This document shows positions 14,398 to 15,106 of a stretch of DNA of 15,106 bases, one piece after another. The notes beneath the pieces are model-generated. The model saw only the letters and a list, made by a program, of their open reading frames with translations. It had not been told where the DNA came from and searched no databases. The position numbers and the translations under genes are program-made. Position 1 is the stretch's first letter, and every line of letters begins with the position of its first letter. The stretch comes from CAIRTT01 sp046075665 (GTDB lineage Bacteria > Armatimonadota > Armatimonadia > Armatimonadales > Armatimonadaceae). The stretch is taken from NCBI GenBank assembly GCA_046075665.1, contig JBJTQN010000153.1, positions 1 to 15,106 of the forward strand. The letters are read 5' to 3'.

Positions 14398-15106
14398 GTG
14401 AACCAGACTAATTCCTCCCAATCAACAGCAATGTGGTCTCTCATTGGAGCTACATTGCTTGCATTTGTACTGTCGCTCCTCAATCGCTATCTGGGATTTG
14501 CACTAGAGACTATTGCAGCATCAAACGGCGGGAGAGGTATTCTCCTCCCGCCTGTACGGACCATTCCAGCCATCATCCTCGGTACCGCATATTTGGGGAT
14601 AATACTTTGGTGCCTGTTAGTCATGGCGCGTGCGGTGTCTCAATTACGTATATCAACCGCATTTCTCTTGCTTACGGGTGTTTTGTTGGCATCCCCGATG
14701 CTGACCGTTCTCTGGGCGTCTGAGTCGCGAAAGCTAATCAATCCGCTTCTTGAAATAAGCGCCAACAACCTTTTCGGGACGCTTGGAGCAATCTTTGTTG
14801 GAGCAGCCATTGGTAGGATTATCAGGCACCCAAACACCTTGCTGGCAGCAGCCGGATTTGCTGCCTTTTTTGATGTTATCGTGGTATCGGTAGGGCCAGT
14901 CCGTGCTTTGCTTGAGACTCGCTCGCCGCTTATCAGTGCCGTGAGCGTCGGCGCTGGCGCGGCTGCAGGTCCTGGCGGATGGGGTGGACGTACGGTCCAA
15001 CTCATCAGCTCGGTGACCATCGGTCCCGCAGATGTCCTCTTCATCGCGGTGTTTCTTAGTAGTGTAGCTGTGCTGGCACGGCATCCAACGTTCCAACTAC
15101 GGTCAG
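14398..15106 (+). CDS. Polytopic membrane protein, possible presenilin/SPP-like aspartyl protease (3' end outside window)
   Basis: From the GTG at 14398 the frame stays open for 236 codons to the window edge. The product has about six or seven hydrophobic segments (near 12-30, 53-76, 86-106, 125-142, 146-165, 176-190 and 203-225). Two features stand out: GFAAFFDVIVVSVGP, with Asp159 within a hydrophobic segment, and VTIGPADVLFIAVFL, with Asp212 in a similar setting. Presenilins and signal peptide peptidases use an Asp in one helix and a second in a GxGD.(I/L)F motif in the next, and the spacing of about 50 residues would suit the short bacterial or archaeal forms. Here the second motif reads GPAD rather than GxGD, so the protease call is tentative. 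The start is chosen from a TATACT element 12 bases upstream and the lack of any better start; an in-frame ATG at codon 12 is an alternative. Confidence 0.78.
   Translation, partial: MNQTNSSQSTAMWSLIGATLLAFVLSLLNRYLGFALETIAASNGGRGILLPPVRTIPAIILGTAYLGIILWCLLVMARAVSQLRISTAFLLLTGVLLASPMLTVLWASESRKLINPLLEISANNLFGTLGAIFVGAAIGRIIRHPNTLLAAAGFAAFFDVIVVSVGPVRALLETRSPLISAVSVGAGAAAGPGGWGGRTVQLISSVTIGPADVLFIAVFLSSVAVLARHPTFQLRS

Overview
This is a stretch of bacterial chromosome with roughly balanced base composition (about half GC by eye) and dense, mostly real genes on both strands. The content is ordinary for a free-living heterotroph with a two-membrane envelope: a Tat-exported sugar-type oxidoreductase, an OstA/LptD-like barrel candidate, a lipoprotein peptidase and core housekeeping genes. 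I cannot fix the lineage from the sequence. The mixture (Tat-exported Gfo/Idh protein, HisKA_2 kinase with an ANTAR regulator, MgsA, myo-inositol oxygenase, TMEM14 protein, several starts that look leaderless) would suit Armatimonadota or a similar little-cultured diderm phylum, but that is a guess.

Left part (1-3416, minus strand): three genes run leftward, an unknown protein with an Ig-like C-terminus, an OstA/LptD-like beta-rich protein whose GTG start overlaps it by 13 bases, and a Tat-exported Gfo/Idh/MocA oxidoreductase cut by the window edge. Neither of the first two has a visible signal peptide.

Centre left (3459-7359, plus strand): a secreted 665-residue protein of unknown function is followed by metK (S-adenosylmethionine synthase), a TMEM14-type membrane protein and mgsA (methylglyoxal synthase). 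The last three are joined by TAATG stop/start overlaps and are probably translated together.

Middle (7360-8865): an intergenic stretch rich in inverted repeats, a small single-pass membrane protein on the minus strand, and a divergent myo-inositol oxygenase gene with a complete set of iron ligands.

Centre right (8866-11847, plus strand): prfB (release factor 2) with the classical autoregulatory +1 frameshift site, then a free-standing 5'-nucleotidase C-terminal-type domain, an M28 lipoprotein peptidase resembling glutaminyl cyclases, and a YCII-family gene broken by an in-frame TAG.

Right part (11848-15106): a two-component pair on the minus strand (REC-ANTAR regulator followed by a GAF-GAF-HisKA_2 kinase, overlapping), divergent from a polytopic membrane protein that runs off the window. 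That last protein has two intramembrane aspartates in a context that resembles presenilin/signal-peptide-peptidase proteases. The shared intergenic region holds a perfect 14-base palindrome and a 10-base direct repeat that could be control sites.

No mobile elements, CRISPR arrays, tRNA or rRNA genes were seen.
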